64,000 nucleotides of DNA, taken from positions 2,586,694 to 2,650,693 of the forward strand of contig NZ_KB913013.1 of the NCBI RefSeq assembly GCF_000383955.1. Direction: 5' to 3'. Under the pieces are notes generated by a model, which saw only the letters and a list, made by a program, of their open reading frames with translations, was not told where the DNA came from and did not search any database. Both the position numbers and the translations under genes were made by a program. Shown here piece by piece: positions 20,253 through 29,476 of the stretch. How positions within the stretch are numbered: the stretch's first letter is position 1; each line of letters starts with the position of its first letter. This stretch comes from Rudanella lutea DSM 19387 (lineage in GTDB: Bacteria > Bacteroidota > Bacteroidia > Cytophagales > Spirosomataceae).

Positions 20253-22685
20253 ATGAAAACGATCCTTTATTTCCTGTTTCTGCTGACCGCCACCCTCGGC
20301 ACCACACTCGCCCAGACCGCTACCCTGAGCGGCACCGTCACCGATGCCACCGGCCAGCCCATTCCGTTTGCTACGGCCGCCCTCCTGCGCAGCACCGACT
20401 CAACCGTTGCCAAAGCCGCCGTAGCCGATGCCGCCGGACTGTACACCTTCAGCGGGGTGCGCGCCGGTACGTATCGGGTACGGCTCAGCAGTCTTGGTTA
20501 CGCGGTGTCGGTATCGGAACCGGTGACACTCACCGACGGCCAAACCACATTTATACCTACTGCCGTACTGTCTGAGGCTAACCAAAGCCTCAACGCCGTG
20601 ACCGTTACGGCCCGCAAACCCCTCGTAGAAGTACAACCCGACAAGCTGGTGCTCAATGTGGAGGCCAGCCTGACAGCCGCCGGCAGCTCGGCGTTTGAGC
20701 TCCTGCAAAAGGCACCGGGCGTGTTGCTCGACCCAAACGACAACCTCATTGTACAAGGAAAAAACGGCGTTCGGGTGTATATCGACGGGAAGCCATCACC
20801 CCTCGGCCCCGCCGACCTGGCGGCTTATCTGCGCACGTTGCAGGCCACCGACATCGAAGCGGTGGAGGTTATTACGCAACCCTCGGCCCGCTACGATGCC
20901 CAGGGCAACGCGGGTATCATCAACATCCGGCTTCAGAAAAACGCCCGCACCTACGGCACCAACGGCAACGTAGCCATAGGATTGGCTGCTGGGGCCTACT
21001 ATCCGAAGTACAACGGCTCGGTAAGCCTTAACAACCGCAGTAATCGGCTCAATCTGTTCAGCACGTACAGCGCGCGTACCGGCCGCGACTGGTCGTTTAT
21101 CAATCTTTACCGCGAACAAAGCGGGCAGTTTTTCGATCAGCGCAGCCAGACCCGCGCCGGGTCGGCCAACCACAACGCCCGCGCCGGGGCCGACTGGACC
21201 CTGAGCAACCGCAGCACGCTGGGGGTGCTGGTCAGTGGCTCGCTACGCGACGCCCGCAACCTGACCGACGGCCGCACGCCCATTGGCGCTCTCGGAGCGG
21301 CCCCGACCAGTCTGCTTCTGGCCAACAACCGGGGAGAGAGCGAGCGGCTCAACGGCAACGCAAACCTCAACTATCGGTACAGCGATACAACCGGCCGTGA
21401 GCTGACCATCGATGCCGATTACGGTCTCTTTCAGAACCAGAGCAACGCCCTGCAACCCAACCGGTACGTAAACCCGACTACCGGGGCCTTACTGGACGAA
21501 CGCAACTACCGCATGGCCACCTTTACGGACATTCACCTCAAAACAATTAAGGCCGACTACAACCAGCCGTGGTTGGGTGGTATGCTGAGTGTTGGGGTAA
21601 AATTATCGTCGGTGCAGACGGGTAATGGATTCGATTTTTTCGATCAGATCGACGGGCAGGACAAACTAAACCCCCTGCGCACCAACCAGTTTGTGTACAC
21701 TGAAGTGATTCGGGCGGGGTACGGTGCTTACGAGAAACGCTGGAAAAAATGGCAAACCCAACTCGGGCTCCGGGCCGAGCAGACACTGTCGCGGGGAGAG
21801 CTGAGCAGTGCCCAGACCCAAACCGACGCCAACGTAAGTCGCCGGTACCTGAACCTGTTTCCGAGTGCGGGGCTGACGTTCAACCCAACGCCCAACCACA
21901 GCTGGGCCGCCACGTACAGCCGCCGAATCGACCGGCCCACGTACCAGAGCCTGAACCCATTTGAGTCGAAGCTCGACGAACTGACCTATCAAAAGGGCAA
22001 TGCTTTTTTACAGCCTCAATACACCAACACAGTGCAGCTTTCGCATACGTACAAGTACAAGCTGACAACCTCGATCAGTTACAGCCATACCCGCGACTTT
22101 TTCACCGAAATTACCGACACCACCCAGCGCGACCCCGACAACCGGCCTCGCAACTACATCACAACCCGCAACCTGAGCAGTCAGGATGTGTGGTCGCTGA
22201 ACGTCAGCTACCCGTTTAACATTGCCAAGTGGTGGAGCGTATTCGCGAATGTGAGTGCGTACCGGTCGACCAACCGGGCCAATCTGGAAGGGCGACTCAT
22301 TGGGTTGTCGGCCAATGTGCTGAGTCTGTACGCCCAGCACACCATCAGCCTACCCCGCGGGTGGAACCTCGAAGTATCGGCGTATTACACCTCGCCGTCT
22401 ATCTGGGGCGGCACCTTCCGCAACAGGCGGTTCTGGGGGTCGAGCGTGGGCGTGCAGCGCAAGGTACTGGCCGAGCGAGGTACGCTGGTGTTCACCGTAA
22501 CTGACCCGTTTAATAGCCAGCAGTGGCGGGGAATCAGCCAGTTTGGCGGGCTATACATGGACGCGAGCGGAGGCTGGGAGAGTCGGCAGGCCCGAATCAA
22601 CTTCACCTACGCATTCGGGAGCAAGAAAATCAAAGCCGCCAGCCAGCGCAAGACCGGCCTCGATGACGAAAGCAAGCGGTTGTAG
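20253..22685 (+). CDS. Outer-membrane beta-barrel receptor with carboxypeptidase-like and plug domains (OMP_b-brl_3 type)
   Basis: This 810-residue protein has a signal peptide ending TTLAQT near residue 20 and a carboxypeptidase regulatory-like domain at about 20-105 (GTVTDATGQPIPFATAALL). A TonB-plug-like region (about 120-225, with LLQKAPGVLLDPNDNLIVQG and AGIINIRLQK) and a long barrel follow. This is the smaller SusC-unrelated receptor family common in Cytophagales, and it has no SusD partner here. The start at 20253 is chosen over the longer frame because it gives a clean signal peptide directly behind a -7 element. The charged tail KKIKAASQRKTGLDDESKRL follows the last barrel strand. 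Confidence 0.87.
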   Translation: MKTILYFLFLLTATLGTTLAQTATLSGTVTDATGQPIPFATAALLRSTDSTVAKAAVADAAGLYTFSGVRAGTYRVRLSSLGYAVSVSEPVTLTDGQTTFIPTAVLSEANQSLNAVTVTARKPLVEVQPDKLVLNVEASLTAAGSSAFELLQKAPGVLLDPNDNLIVQGKNGVRVYIDGKPSPLGPADLAAYLRTLQATDIEAVEVITQPSARYDAQGNAGIINIRLQKNARTYGTNGNVAIGLAAGAYYPKYNGSVSLNNRSNRLNLFSTYSARTGRDWSFINLYREQSGQFFDQRSQTRAGSANHNARAGADWTLSNRSTLGVLVSGSLRDARNLTDGRTPIGALGAAPTSLLLANNRGESERLNGNANLNYRYSDTTGRELTIDADYGLFQNQSNALQPNRYVNPTTGALLDERNYRMATFTDIHLKTIKADYNQPWLGGMLSVGVKLSSVQTGNGFDFFDQIDGQDKLNPLRTNQFVYTEVIRAGYGAYEKRWKKWQTQLGLRAEQTLSRGELSSAQTQTDANVSRRYLNLFPSAGLTFNPTPNHSWAATYSRRIDRPTYQSLNPFESKLDELTYQKGNAFLQPQYTNTVQLSHTYKYKLTTSISYSHTRDFFTEITDTTQRDPDNRPRNYITTRNLSSQDVWSLNVSYPFNIAKWWSVFANVSAYRSTNRANLEGRLIGLSANVLSLYAQHTISLPRGWNLEVSAYYTSPSIWGGTFRNRRFWGSSVGVQRKVLAERGTLVFTVTDPFNSQQWRGISQFGGLYMDASGGWESRQARINFTYAFGSKKIKAASQRKTGLDDESKRL

Positions 22686-22686
22686 C

Positions 22687-22815
22687 GGTTTGGGGTTTAT
22701 GGTTTGTAGTTTATCGTTTGTGGTTAAAACAGATGTTTCACCTGATCGTACCCACTTAACGCCCAACCGCCCGACACAAAAAACGATAAACCATAAACTA
22801 CAAACCTTAAACCAA
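22687..22815. repeat. Imperfect palindrome of 'gtttatggttt' words
   Basis: The left part is made of GTTTATGGTTTGTAGTTTAT words and the right part of their complements (AACGATAAACCATAAACTAC), but in a partly shuffled order, with about 50 bases between. It follows the receptor stop and precedes the L,D-transpeptidase gene, so it probably acts as a terminator. The same vocabulary occurs at 35842 and near 52908. Confidence 0.65.
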
Positions 22816-23008
22816 AAACGATAAACCCAAACCCCTCCGGCCCGAAACATCGATTTGTGCAACCCAGACCCAGTCGTAGTCGTTGTATAGGTAGAATCCG
22901 TTTACAGGTTAGCGTTTGGGTTCAATGCTGCCCCGGCAGGGGGGGGACTCAACCAGGAACCATAAACGTAAAACCATACGCTCTGATTACCATTCAGTAT
23001 CAATTGCC

Positions 23009-24205
23009 ATGACTCAACGACATGAACGAATTACCTACGCGGTAAGACTCTTTTCCCTGTTACTACTGACCGTGCCCTTTACGCAATGCCGGAAAGCGCC
23101 TAAAACGGTCAGCATGAGCGAAAAACTAGGCCAGACCCGGCGTTTTGCCGACTCGCTCGGCATCGACACGGCGCGGTATGTGTTGCCCGCCAGCGCTACA
23201 CAATCGCCCGAAACGGCCGAGCCAGTAGCTGCCGAACAACTGAAAAAGCTGCTGGTTGAGCTTCGGTACGGGCACCGCCCCGCCGATCAGTCGGTGAGCC
23301 GGTTGCCCGAGCAGGTCGATACGGCCTGGGTAAACCAAACGGCCCAGAGCGACTCGGTCATGACAGCACTGACGGCCTCGGCCAGCCCGTTTGCGCCGTA
23401 CCGGGCGTTGGTGCAGCAGTACAACCAAATTCGGAACACGGCCACCCCCGATCAGCTCCGGGCGGTTCGCGAAACGCTTAATTTTTACCGCTACCTGAGC
23501 CGATTCGACATGGACAAGTTTGTGGTGGTCAATATTCCGGCTGCCCGACTGACGGTGTTCGACAAAGAAGGCCGACGGGATATGCCAATGGACGTGATTG
23601 CCGGAAAAGCCGATAAGCAAACCCCACGCTTCAACTGTTACCTGACCGATATTGTAGCGTACCCGTACTGGAACGTACCGGAGGGCATCGGGCTCAAAGA
23701 AATTCTGCCCAAAGTGAAGGCAAACCCCGATTTTCTGGATAGTCAGAACATGGAAATTCTGGATGCTAAAAATAGACCCGTCGACCCGTACAGCGTCGAT
23801 TGGGCTACTATTTCGGCCGACAATTTCCCCTACCGGTTCCGGCAAACGTCGGGCTGCCACAACTCACTCGGCCTGATCAAGTTTACGCTCGACGGACCAC
23901 CGGCCATCTATTTCCACGACACCAATGCCCGGCAGTTGTTCGATGTCACGAAAGACCGCTGGCGGAGTCATGGCTGTGTACGGCTCGAAAAACCCGTTGA
24001 GTTTGCCAATTATGTATTGGGGCAAACCAAGTTCGATCAGGGCTTTTACGACCGCTGTCTGGTCGACCAAAAACCCCAGTCGTTTAAGCTCCCTAAGCCG
24101 TTCCCGGTTTTTGTGACCTACCAGATTGCCGATCTGGACGCAAGTGGTAAGCTGGTTTACTACAAAGACATTTACGGACTGGAGAAACGCCTGGCGGCTA
24201 ACTAA
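23009..24205 (+). CDS. YkuD-family L,D-transpeptidase (YcbB-like)
   Basis: This 398-residue exported protein has a hydrophobic leader ending FTQC at Cys27, so it may be a lipoprotein with a non-canonical lipobox. An alpha-helical N-terminal part (about 40-165) precedes the YkuD catalytic domain (about 168-330). The nucleophile Cys323 lies in SHGCVRLEKP, and an upstream His is in IYFHDT. L,D-transpeptidases form 3-3 crosslinks in peptidoglycan or attach proteins to it. The start at 23009 (MTQRHERIT) is favoured because the upstream extension is polar and crosses a low-complexity region. It faces a second YkuD-type gene on the other strand. Confidence 0.88.
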   Translation: MTQRHERITYAVRLFSLLLLTVPFTQCRKAPKTVSMSEKLGQTRRFADSLGIDTARYVLPASATQSPETAEPVAAEQLKKLLVELRYGHRPADQSVSRLPEQVDTAWVNQTAQSDSVMTALTASASPFAPYRALVQQYNQIRNTATPDQLRAVRETLNFYRYLSRFDMDKFVVVNIPAARLTVFDKEGRRDMPMDVIAGKADKQTPRFNCYLTDIVAYPYWNVPEGIGLKEILPKVKANPDFLDSQNMEILDAKNRPVDPYSVDWATISADNFPYRFRQTSGCHNSLGLIKFTLDGPPAIYFHDTNARQLFDVTKDRWRSHGCVRLEKPVEFANYVLGQTKFDQGFYDRCLVDQKPQSFKLPKPFPVFVTYQIADLDASGKLVYYKDIYGLEKRLAAN

Positions 24206-24227
24206 ACAGCACGGAGATAAAAAATGG

Positions 24228-24318
24228 TACGCGAATGACGCAGACTGAACGAATCGACACAGATTTTAAGCAAAGAAAATCTGTGTCGATCCGCCCAATC
24301 GGCGACATCCGCGTGCTG
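24228..24318. terminator. Long palindrome between convergent L,D-transpeptidase genes
   Basis: The core is a perfect 15-bp stem (ATCGACACAGATTTT at 24253-24267, complement at 24276-24290) with an 8-base loop. Outer arms (ACGCGAATGACGCAGACTG and its imperfect inverse ending GACATCCGCGT) extend it to about 90 bases. It lies between two gene 3' ends and probably terminates both transcripts. Confidence 0.72.
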
Positions 24319-24343
24319 TTTTACTCTTGAGAAAGATGTCATC

Positions 24344-25033
24344 TCAACCCAAAAACGACGACGTTTTCAGGTACGTAGGATCGGGATAGTAGATAAACAG
24401 GCAGGAACCCCCTTTGATGGCCTGAATAATCGGCTTGCTCTCGGCGTTGGAAATAGCCGGGCAACCCTGACTCCGGCCCAGTCGGCCGGTATTTTTGATA
24501 ATGTCTTCGCAAACGTAGCTGGCACCGTGCATCACGATGGCCCGCGAAAAGGCGTTATCATTGAAGCCCCGCTCGAGCCCCTGCAATTGCAGCGACAGGC
24601 CGTGCTTGCCCGAATAGGTACCCAATGTTTTGTAGAAACCAAGACTCGACTGATACGACGAGTTGGTATTGGAGAATTTCTCGGCCAGCAACACACCCGA
24701 GTTACGGCCATGGGCAACGTACGTATTGAAAAGCAGTTTGCGGCTCTCCAGATCAATTACGTACAGGCGCTTCCGGTTGGAGGGTTGGCTCATATCCACA
24801 ATCGACAGCACAGGCCGGGCACCGGGCATTTTCTGCATGCCGCGCAGGGCGTATTCATACACCGAACGGCTCAGACCGCGCATTTCGAGCCCTAACTCAT
24901 CAAATACACTCGCGTAAGTGGCGGCTCGGTCTGGTGCCGTGATTTTTTCGTTCATCCGGGCCGAGAGGTGATTCTCATGACCAATCGACGTGAGGCTAAG
25001 CAGGGAAAAGAGGACAACCAGTGCTTGTTTCAT
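24344..25033 (-). CDS. Murein L,D-transpeptidase catalytic-domain protein (YkuD_2 type)
   Basis: This 229-residue protein has an N-terminal hydrophobic signal (MKQALVVLFSLLSLTSIG). The YkuD_2-like domain carries VIDLESRKLLFNTYVAHG, the conserved AIVMHGASYV (His169) and the nucleophile Cys191 in GRSQGCPAIS. The family is exported and presumed to act on peptidoglycan. An alternative start two codons upstream (25039) is equally possible. It converges on the larger YkuD enzyme at 23009-24205. The two families share only the catalytic Cys-His arrangement, so this is not a simple duplication. Confidence 0.87.
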   Translation of the reverse strand: MKQALVVLFSLLSLTSIGHENHLSARMNEKITAPDRAATYASVFDELGLEMRGLSRSVYEYALRGMQKMPGARPVLSIVDMSQPSNRKRLYVIDLESRKLLFNTYVAHGRNSGVLLAEKFSNTNSSYQSSLGFYKTLGTYSGKHGLSLQLQGLERGFNDNAFSRAIVMHGASYVCEDIIKNTGRLGRSQGCPAISNAESKPIIQAIKGGSCLFIYYPDPTYLKTSSFLG

Positions 25034-25211
25034 AGACATCAAAAAGGGGTTGAGTACTGCCGGAATCTTTACAACCAAAACTCTACCAATTTAATTCGCT
25101 ATTGTAGACAAACGACCCCAAAACGAGGTTTATTTTACCGATTCAGTCAGATACTCCTCCCGCAACTGCAGGCTTGTTACGCTTAATCTGGTAATTCACA
25201 GCTGGGCACCC

Positions 25212-25219
25212 TACCTTTG
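25212..25219 (+). promoter_or_regulatory. -7 element (TACCTTTG) of asnS
   Basis: Exact TAnnTTTG match ending 31 bases before the asnS ATG; no TTG lies at the standard upstream spacing. Confidence 0.55.
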
Positions 25220-25250
25220 CGGCACAAATTTTAGCCGCCAGGAGTCAGTA

Positions 25251-26720
25251 ATGAGTTATTTACCAATCAAGCAGATTCTACAGGCCCCCACTGTTGGGCA
25301 GGAGATAACCGTCAAAGGATGGGTTCGGACCAAGCGCGAAAGCAAAAACGCGGTTTTTATCGCTCTCAACGACGGCTCAACCATTCATAATCTTCAGGCT
25401 GTTTCGGAGGCCGGTCAGTTACCCGACGACACGCTCCGGCTCATCACGACGGGGGCTTGCGTAGCCATTACGGGCACACTGGTCGAATCGTTGGGTAGCG
25501 GACAGGCGGTAGAAATCAAAATCGCCGGGGTGCATGTGTATGGCCCCGCCGATCCCGAAAAATATCCCCTGCAACCCAAGCGGCACTCGCTGGAGTTCCT
25601 GCGCGAAATTGCCCACCTCCGCCCCCGTACCAACACGTTCAGTGCTATTTTGCGGATTCGGCACGCGCTCGCGTTTGCCGTACATAAGTATTACAACGAC
25701 AACGGTTTTTTCTACCTCAACACGCCCATCATCACGGCTTCAGATGCGGAAGGGGCTGGGGAAATGTTCCGGGTGTCGACGCTCGACCCCATCAATCCGC
25801 CCAAAACCGAAGACGGCAAGATTGACTACAGCCAGGATTTCTTCGGCCGCGAAACCAACCTGACCGTGTCGGGGCAATTGGAAGGCGAGCTGGGTGCCCT
25901 CGCTCTGGGTAAGATTTACACCTTCGGACCCACGTTCCGGGCCGAAAACTCGAATACCACGCGCCACTTGGCCGAGTTCTGGATGATTGAGCCCGAAATG
26001 GCCTTCTACGAACTCGAAGACAACATGGCGCTGGCCGAAGACTTCGTGAAGTCGGTGATTCGGTACGCGCTCGACAACTGCGCCGATGACCTGGCCTTCC
26101 TCGACAATCGGCAAAAAGAAGAAGAGAAGAACAAAAAGAAGGAAGAGCAAAGCGAAATGAGCCTGCTCGAAAAACTTCGGTTTGTGGTCGACAACGATTT
26201 TGAGCGGCTTACCTATACCGAGGCCGTCGAGATTCTGCGCAACTCGAAGCCCGCCAAAAAGGGGCAGTTTCAGTACGAGGTGTCGTGGGGTATTGACCTT
26301 CAGTCGGAGCACGAGCGGTACCTGGTCGAGAAGCACTTCAAGAAGCCGGTTATTCTGACCAACTATCCGCGTGAGATCAAGGCTTTCTACATGAAACAGG
26401 ACAGCGAACCGGCTACCAACAGCCGGGGCGAGGTATTCGGGCCGACGGTTCGGGCGATGGACGTGCTGTTTCCGGGCATTGGCGAGATCATCGGCGGTTC
26501 GCAGCGCGAAGACGATCTGAACAAACTCACGACCCGCATGGCCGAGGTGGGTATCGAACCCGAAGCCATCTGGTGGTACCTCGATACGCGCCGGTTCGGA
26601 TCAGCTCCGCACGCAGGCTTTGGCCTCGGCTTCGAGCGGCTGGTGCTGTTTGTCACGGGCATGGGTAACATCCGCGACGTGATTCCATTCCCCCGCACGC
26701 CAAAATCTGCTGAGTTTTAA
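25251..26720 (+). CDS. asnS: Asparaginyl-tRNA synthetase
   Basis: This 489-residue class IIb aminoacyl-tRNA synthetase charges tRNA-Asn. The N-terminal OB-fold anticodon-binding domain covers about 15-105 ([22 protein letters not shown]). Motif 2 is [20 protein letters not shown] and motif 3 is [20 protein letters not shown] with DVIPFPRTP at the C-terminus, as is typical for AsnRS. A lysine- and glutamate-rich insertion ([16 protein letters not shown]) lies near residues 286-303. The length agrees with other Bacteroidetes AsnRS. It has its own promoter element and is followed by a palindromic repeat. Confidence 0.97.
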   Translation: MSYLPIKQILQAPTVGQEITVKGWVRTKRESKNAVFIALNDGSTIHNLQAVSEAGQLPDDTLRLITTGACVAITGTLVESLGSGQAVEIKIAGVHVYGPADPEKYPLQPKRHSLEFLREIAHLRPRTNTFSAILRIRHALAFAVHKYYNDNGFFYLNTPIITASDAEGAGEMFRVSTLDPINPPKTEDGKIDYSQDFFGRETNLTVSGQLEGELGALALGKIYTFGPTFRAENSNTTRHLAEFWMIEPEMAFYELEDNMALAEDFVKSVIRYALDNCADDLAFLDNRQKEEEKNKKKEEQSEMSLLEKLRFVVDNDFERLTYTEAVEILRNSKPAKKGQFQYEVSWGIDLQSEHERYLVEKHFKKPVILTNYPREIKAFYMKQDSEPATNSRGEVFGPTVRAMDVLFPGIGEIIGGSQREDDLNKLTTRMAEVGIEPEAIWWYLDTRRFGSAPHAGFGLGFERLVLFVTGMGNIRDVIPFPRTPKSAEF

Positions 26721-26730
26721 ATTCAACAAA

Positions 26731-26806
26731 CAGTGAACAACGAGCAGTTAGCAACGAACAACTGTTCACTAATACCTGTTGGTTGTTCGCTGTTCGTTGT
26801 TCACTG
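26731..26806. repeat. Palindromic repeat of 'cagtgaacaacgaa' words abutting nuoH
   Basis: CAGTGAACAACGA at 26731 and later AACGAACAAC words are mirrored by GTTGTTCGCTGTTCGTTG and TTCACTG at 26782-26806. The right edge carries an in-frame TGA at 26805-26807 just upstream of nuoH. The same vocabulary recurs at 45737-45822. Confidence 0.75.
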
Positions 26807-26819
26807 ATACCTGTTCGCT

Positions 26820-27899
26820 GTGCTCGCTCTCCCTATTTTTCTCGCTATATCGTCTGGTTTTGTGGTTGTTGGGGTGTACCTCGAACGCAAAATCTCGGCG
26901 TTTATCCAGGATCGGCTCGGGCCGATGGAGGTGGGTAAATGGGGATTGCTTCAGCTCATTGCCGACCTGCTGAAACTGCTTCAGAAAGAAGACATTGTAC
27001 CGGCCGCTGCCGACCGACGCCTGTTTCTGATGGCACCGGCCGTCATTTTCGCGTCGATTTTTGCGGGCTATGCCGTCATTCCACTCACCCCCGATCTGCT
27101 GGGGTCGAGTACGGCCGTGGGTGTTTTTTACCTGCTCGCCATTATCTCGTTCGACGTAGTCGGGATTCTGATGGCGGGCTGGGGCTCCAACAACAAGTAC
27201 TCGCTGCTGGGTGCCATGCGGTCGGTAGCGCAGATTATCTCCTACGAAATCCCGCTGGGCCTGGTTGTGCTTTGCGTGGTGATGCTCTGTCAGACACTCA
27301 ACTTACAGGAAATCAGTTTTCAGCAGGGTATTTACACGTACGAAACCACCTACCTGTTTGGCCAACGCTGGCTGGGTATCGACGTAACGGGCTGGGGCGG
27401 CATTTTTGCCTGGAACGTGGTGCGCCACCCGCTGTTGCTGGTGGGGTACGTCATTTTCTTTATCTGTACCCTAGCCGAGGCCAACCGCGCCCCCTTCGAC
27501 CTACCCGAGGGCGAGTCAGAGATTGTATCGGGCTACGCGACTGAGTATTCGGGGATGCGCTTTGCCCTGCTGTTTCTGTCCGAATACGCCATGATGCTGC
27601 TCGTGTCCATGCTGGGCGTGATTCTGTTCTGGGGCAGCTGGAACACCCCCCTGCCTAACCTGGGGCCACTGCGGCTCGCCGACTGGACGAGTGGCGAACC
27701 CGGTACCATTTGGGGCAACGTAACGGCCGTTTTCTGGCTTCTTTCCAAAGCCCTGCTGGCCGTACTGGGGCAAATGTGGGTGCGCTGGACGTTCCCGCGC
27801 GTCCGGGTCGATCAGATGATGTTTCTGGCCTGGAAAGTGCTCACTCCGGCAGCCCTGATTCTGCTGCTCATTACCGGCGTATGGCGGTTACTTGGGTAG
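26820..27899 (+). CDS. nuoH: NADH-quinone oxidoreductase subunit H (solitary)
   Basis: This 359-residue polytopic protein is the membrane subunit of complex I next to the quinone cavity. The conserved parts are ERKISAFIQDRLGPMEVGKW with LLQLIADLLKLLQKED, and EANRAPFDLPEGESEIVSGY with TEYSGMRFALLFLSEY; about eight membrane helices are expected. An in-frame stop at 26805-26807 forces the start to lie between 26808 and 26820, and the GTG at 26820 is the best candidate. The first helix is therefore short (LALPIFLAISSGFVVVGV). The other nuo genes are absent from the window: asnS is upstream and a GH3-family gene downstream. The palindromic repeat upstream ends about 13 bases before the start codon. 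Confidence 0.93.
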   Translation: MLALPIFLAISSGFVVVGVYLERKISAFIQDRLGPMEVGKWGLLQLIADLLKLLQKEDIVPAAADRRLFLMAPAVIFASIFAGYAVIPLTPDLLGSSTAVGVFYLLAIISFDVVGILMAGWGSNNKYSLLGAMRSVAQIISYEIPLGLVVLCVVMLCQTLNLQEISFQQGIYTYETTYLFGQRWLGIDVTGWGGIFAWNVVRHPLLLVGYVIFFICTLAEANRAPFDLPEGESEIVSGYATEYSGMRFALLFLSEYAMMLLVSMLGVILFWGSWNTPLPNLGPLRLADWTSGEPGTIWGNVTAVFWLLSKALLAVLGQMWVRWTFPRVRVDQMMFLAWKVLTPAALILLLITGVWRLLG

Positions 27900-27938
27900 C
27901 CAACCGGCCCTAACCACAGCTTCCCGGTTCAGATGGTC

Positions 27939-27966
27939 TTGTATTGCCACCAATCCCTTACTTTTG
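27939..27966 (+). promoter_or_regulatory. Promoter of GH3 gene (TTG, 17-base spacer, TACTTTTG)
   Basis: TTG at 27939-27941 and TACTTTTG at 27959-27966 form a TTG-N17-TAnnTTTG promoter. The ATG at 27974 lies 8 bases after the -7 box, so the transcript would have almost no leader. Confidence 0.6.
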
Positions 27967-27973
27967 TCCCGTT

Positions 27974-29476
27974 ATGGGAATTCGTTCGGTATTGAGTAAG
28001 CCGCTGGCCCGCTGGGTCGCGCAACGGCAACAGGATTGGATGTATGAGCCCGGCGCGGCACAGCAGCGTTGGTTTACGCGCTTGGTCGAAGCAGGCCGAA
28101 ACACCGAGTTTGGCCGGGATCACCACTTTCGCGATATACACACCGTGGCCGATTTCCGGCAGGCTGTTCCTGTCCGCGATTACGAAGACCTCAAGCCGTA
28201 CATTCAGAAGGTAGTCGATGGGCAGGAGAATATCCTGTGGCCGGGCAAACCCGTTTACTTCGCCAAAACATCGGGTACCACATCGGGTACCAAATACATT
28301 CCGCTCACGAAGGAGTCAATTCCGAACCACATCAACTCGGCCCGCGACGCTCTGCTTAATTACGTCCACGAGACAGGCAACAGTCGGTTTCTGGACGGCA
28401 AGCTGATTTTTTTGTCGGGCAGCCCCGAGCTGACTCAGAAAAACGGCATCCACGTCGGTCGGTTATCGGGTATAGTGAATCACCACGTACCAGCCTACCT
28501 GCGAACGAATCAGCTGCCGTCGTACCAAACTAACACCATCGACGATTGGGAAACCAAGCTCGAAACCATTATCGACGAAACCATCCATCAGCCGATGTCG
28601 CTCATTTCGGGGATTCCGCCCTGGGTGCAGATGTACTTCGACCGGATTCAGGCCCGCACCGGCAAAAAAATCAAGGATGTTTTCCCCGACTTTTCGGTGT
28701 TCGTGTACGGGGGTGTCAACTTTGAGCCGTACCGGGCCAAGTTATTCGAAAGCATCGGCAAGCGCATCGACTCGATTGAGACCTACCCGGCTTCGGAGGG
28801 CTTCATTGCCTATCAGGACACCCAAACCGAAGAGGGGCTACTCATGCTGCTCGACAGCGGTATTTTCTTCGAGTTTATCCCGGCCGAGGAGTATTTCGCC
28901 GAAAACCCGCGTCGGCTCACCATTGAGGAGGTTGAGCTGGGCAAAAACTACGCCGTCGTGATTAACAACAACGCCGGCTTGTGGGGGTACTCCATTGGTG
29001 ACACGGTCAAGTTTGTGAGCCGCGACCCGTACCGGCTGTTGGTTACGGGCCGAATCAAGCATTTTATTTCGGCCTTTGGGGAGCATGTTATTGGCGAAGA
29101 AGTAGAAAAAGCGCTTCAGTACGCCATGCAGCAGCAGCCCGAAACCGAGGTTGTGGAGTTTACGGTGGCCCCGATGGTGTCACCCGCTGAGGGTCTCCCC
29201 TACCACGAGTGGCTCGTGGAGTTTGCCACGCCCCCACACGACCCCGCCCGCTTCGCCCGCGACCTCGACACCCGGCTGATCGAACTAAACGTGTATTACG
29301 ACGACCTCATCACGGGGGCTATTCTGCAACCCCTCCGGCTCACGAGCCTGCCCCGGGGCGCTTTTCAGCAATACATGAAAAGTCAGGGCAAACTCGGCGG
29401 ACAAAATAAAGTGCCAAGGCTGGCCAACGACCGCAAAATCGCGGACGGGTTGCTAGCTGTAATGAATAACGGATAA
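27974..29476 (+). CDS. GH3-family acyl-adenylate/amide-forming protein
   Basis: This 500-residue protein matches the GH3 family of ANL-type adenylating enzymes, best known in plants for conjugating auxin or jasmonate to amino acids. Visible motifs are the phosphate-binding loop TSGTTSGTKYIPLT at 99-112, SGIPPWVQMYFDRI, YPASEGFIAYQD and the hinge region GDTVKFVSRDPYRLLVTGRIK. Bacterial members are widespread in Bacteroidetes and their substrate is unknown. The start at 27974 fits the promoter. The stop overlaps the dxr start (TAATG), so the two are translationally coupled. Confidence 0.87.
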   Translation: MGIRSVLSKPLARWVAQRQQDWMYEPGAAQQRWFTRLVEAGRNTEFGRDHHFRDIHTVADFRQAVPVRDYEDLKPYIQKVVDGQENILWPGKPVYFAKTSGTTSGTKYIPLTKESIPNHINSARDALLNYVHETGNSRFLDGKLIFLSGSPELTQKNGIHVGRLSGIVNHHVPAYLRTNQLPSYQTNTIDDWETKLETIIDETIHQPMSLISGIPPWVQMYFDRIQARTGKKIKDVFPDFSVFVYGGVNFEPYRAKLFESIGKRIDSIETYPASEGFIAYQDTQTEEGLLMLLDSGIFFEFIPAEEYFAENPRRLTIEEVELGKNYAVVINNNAGLWGYSIGDTVKFVSRDPYRLLVTGRIKHFISAFGEHVIGEEVEKALQYAMQQQPETEVVEFTVAPMVSPAEGLPYHEWLVEFATPPHDPARFARDLDTRLIELNVYYDDLITGAILQPLRLTSLPRGAFQQYMKSQGKLGGQNKVPRLANDRKIADGLLAVMNNG

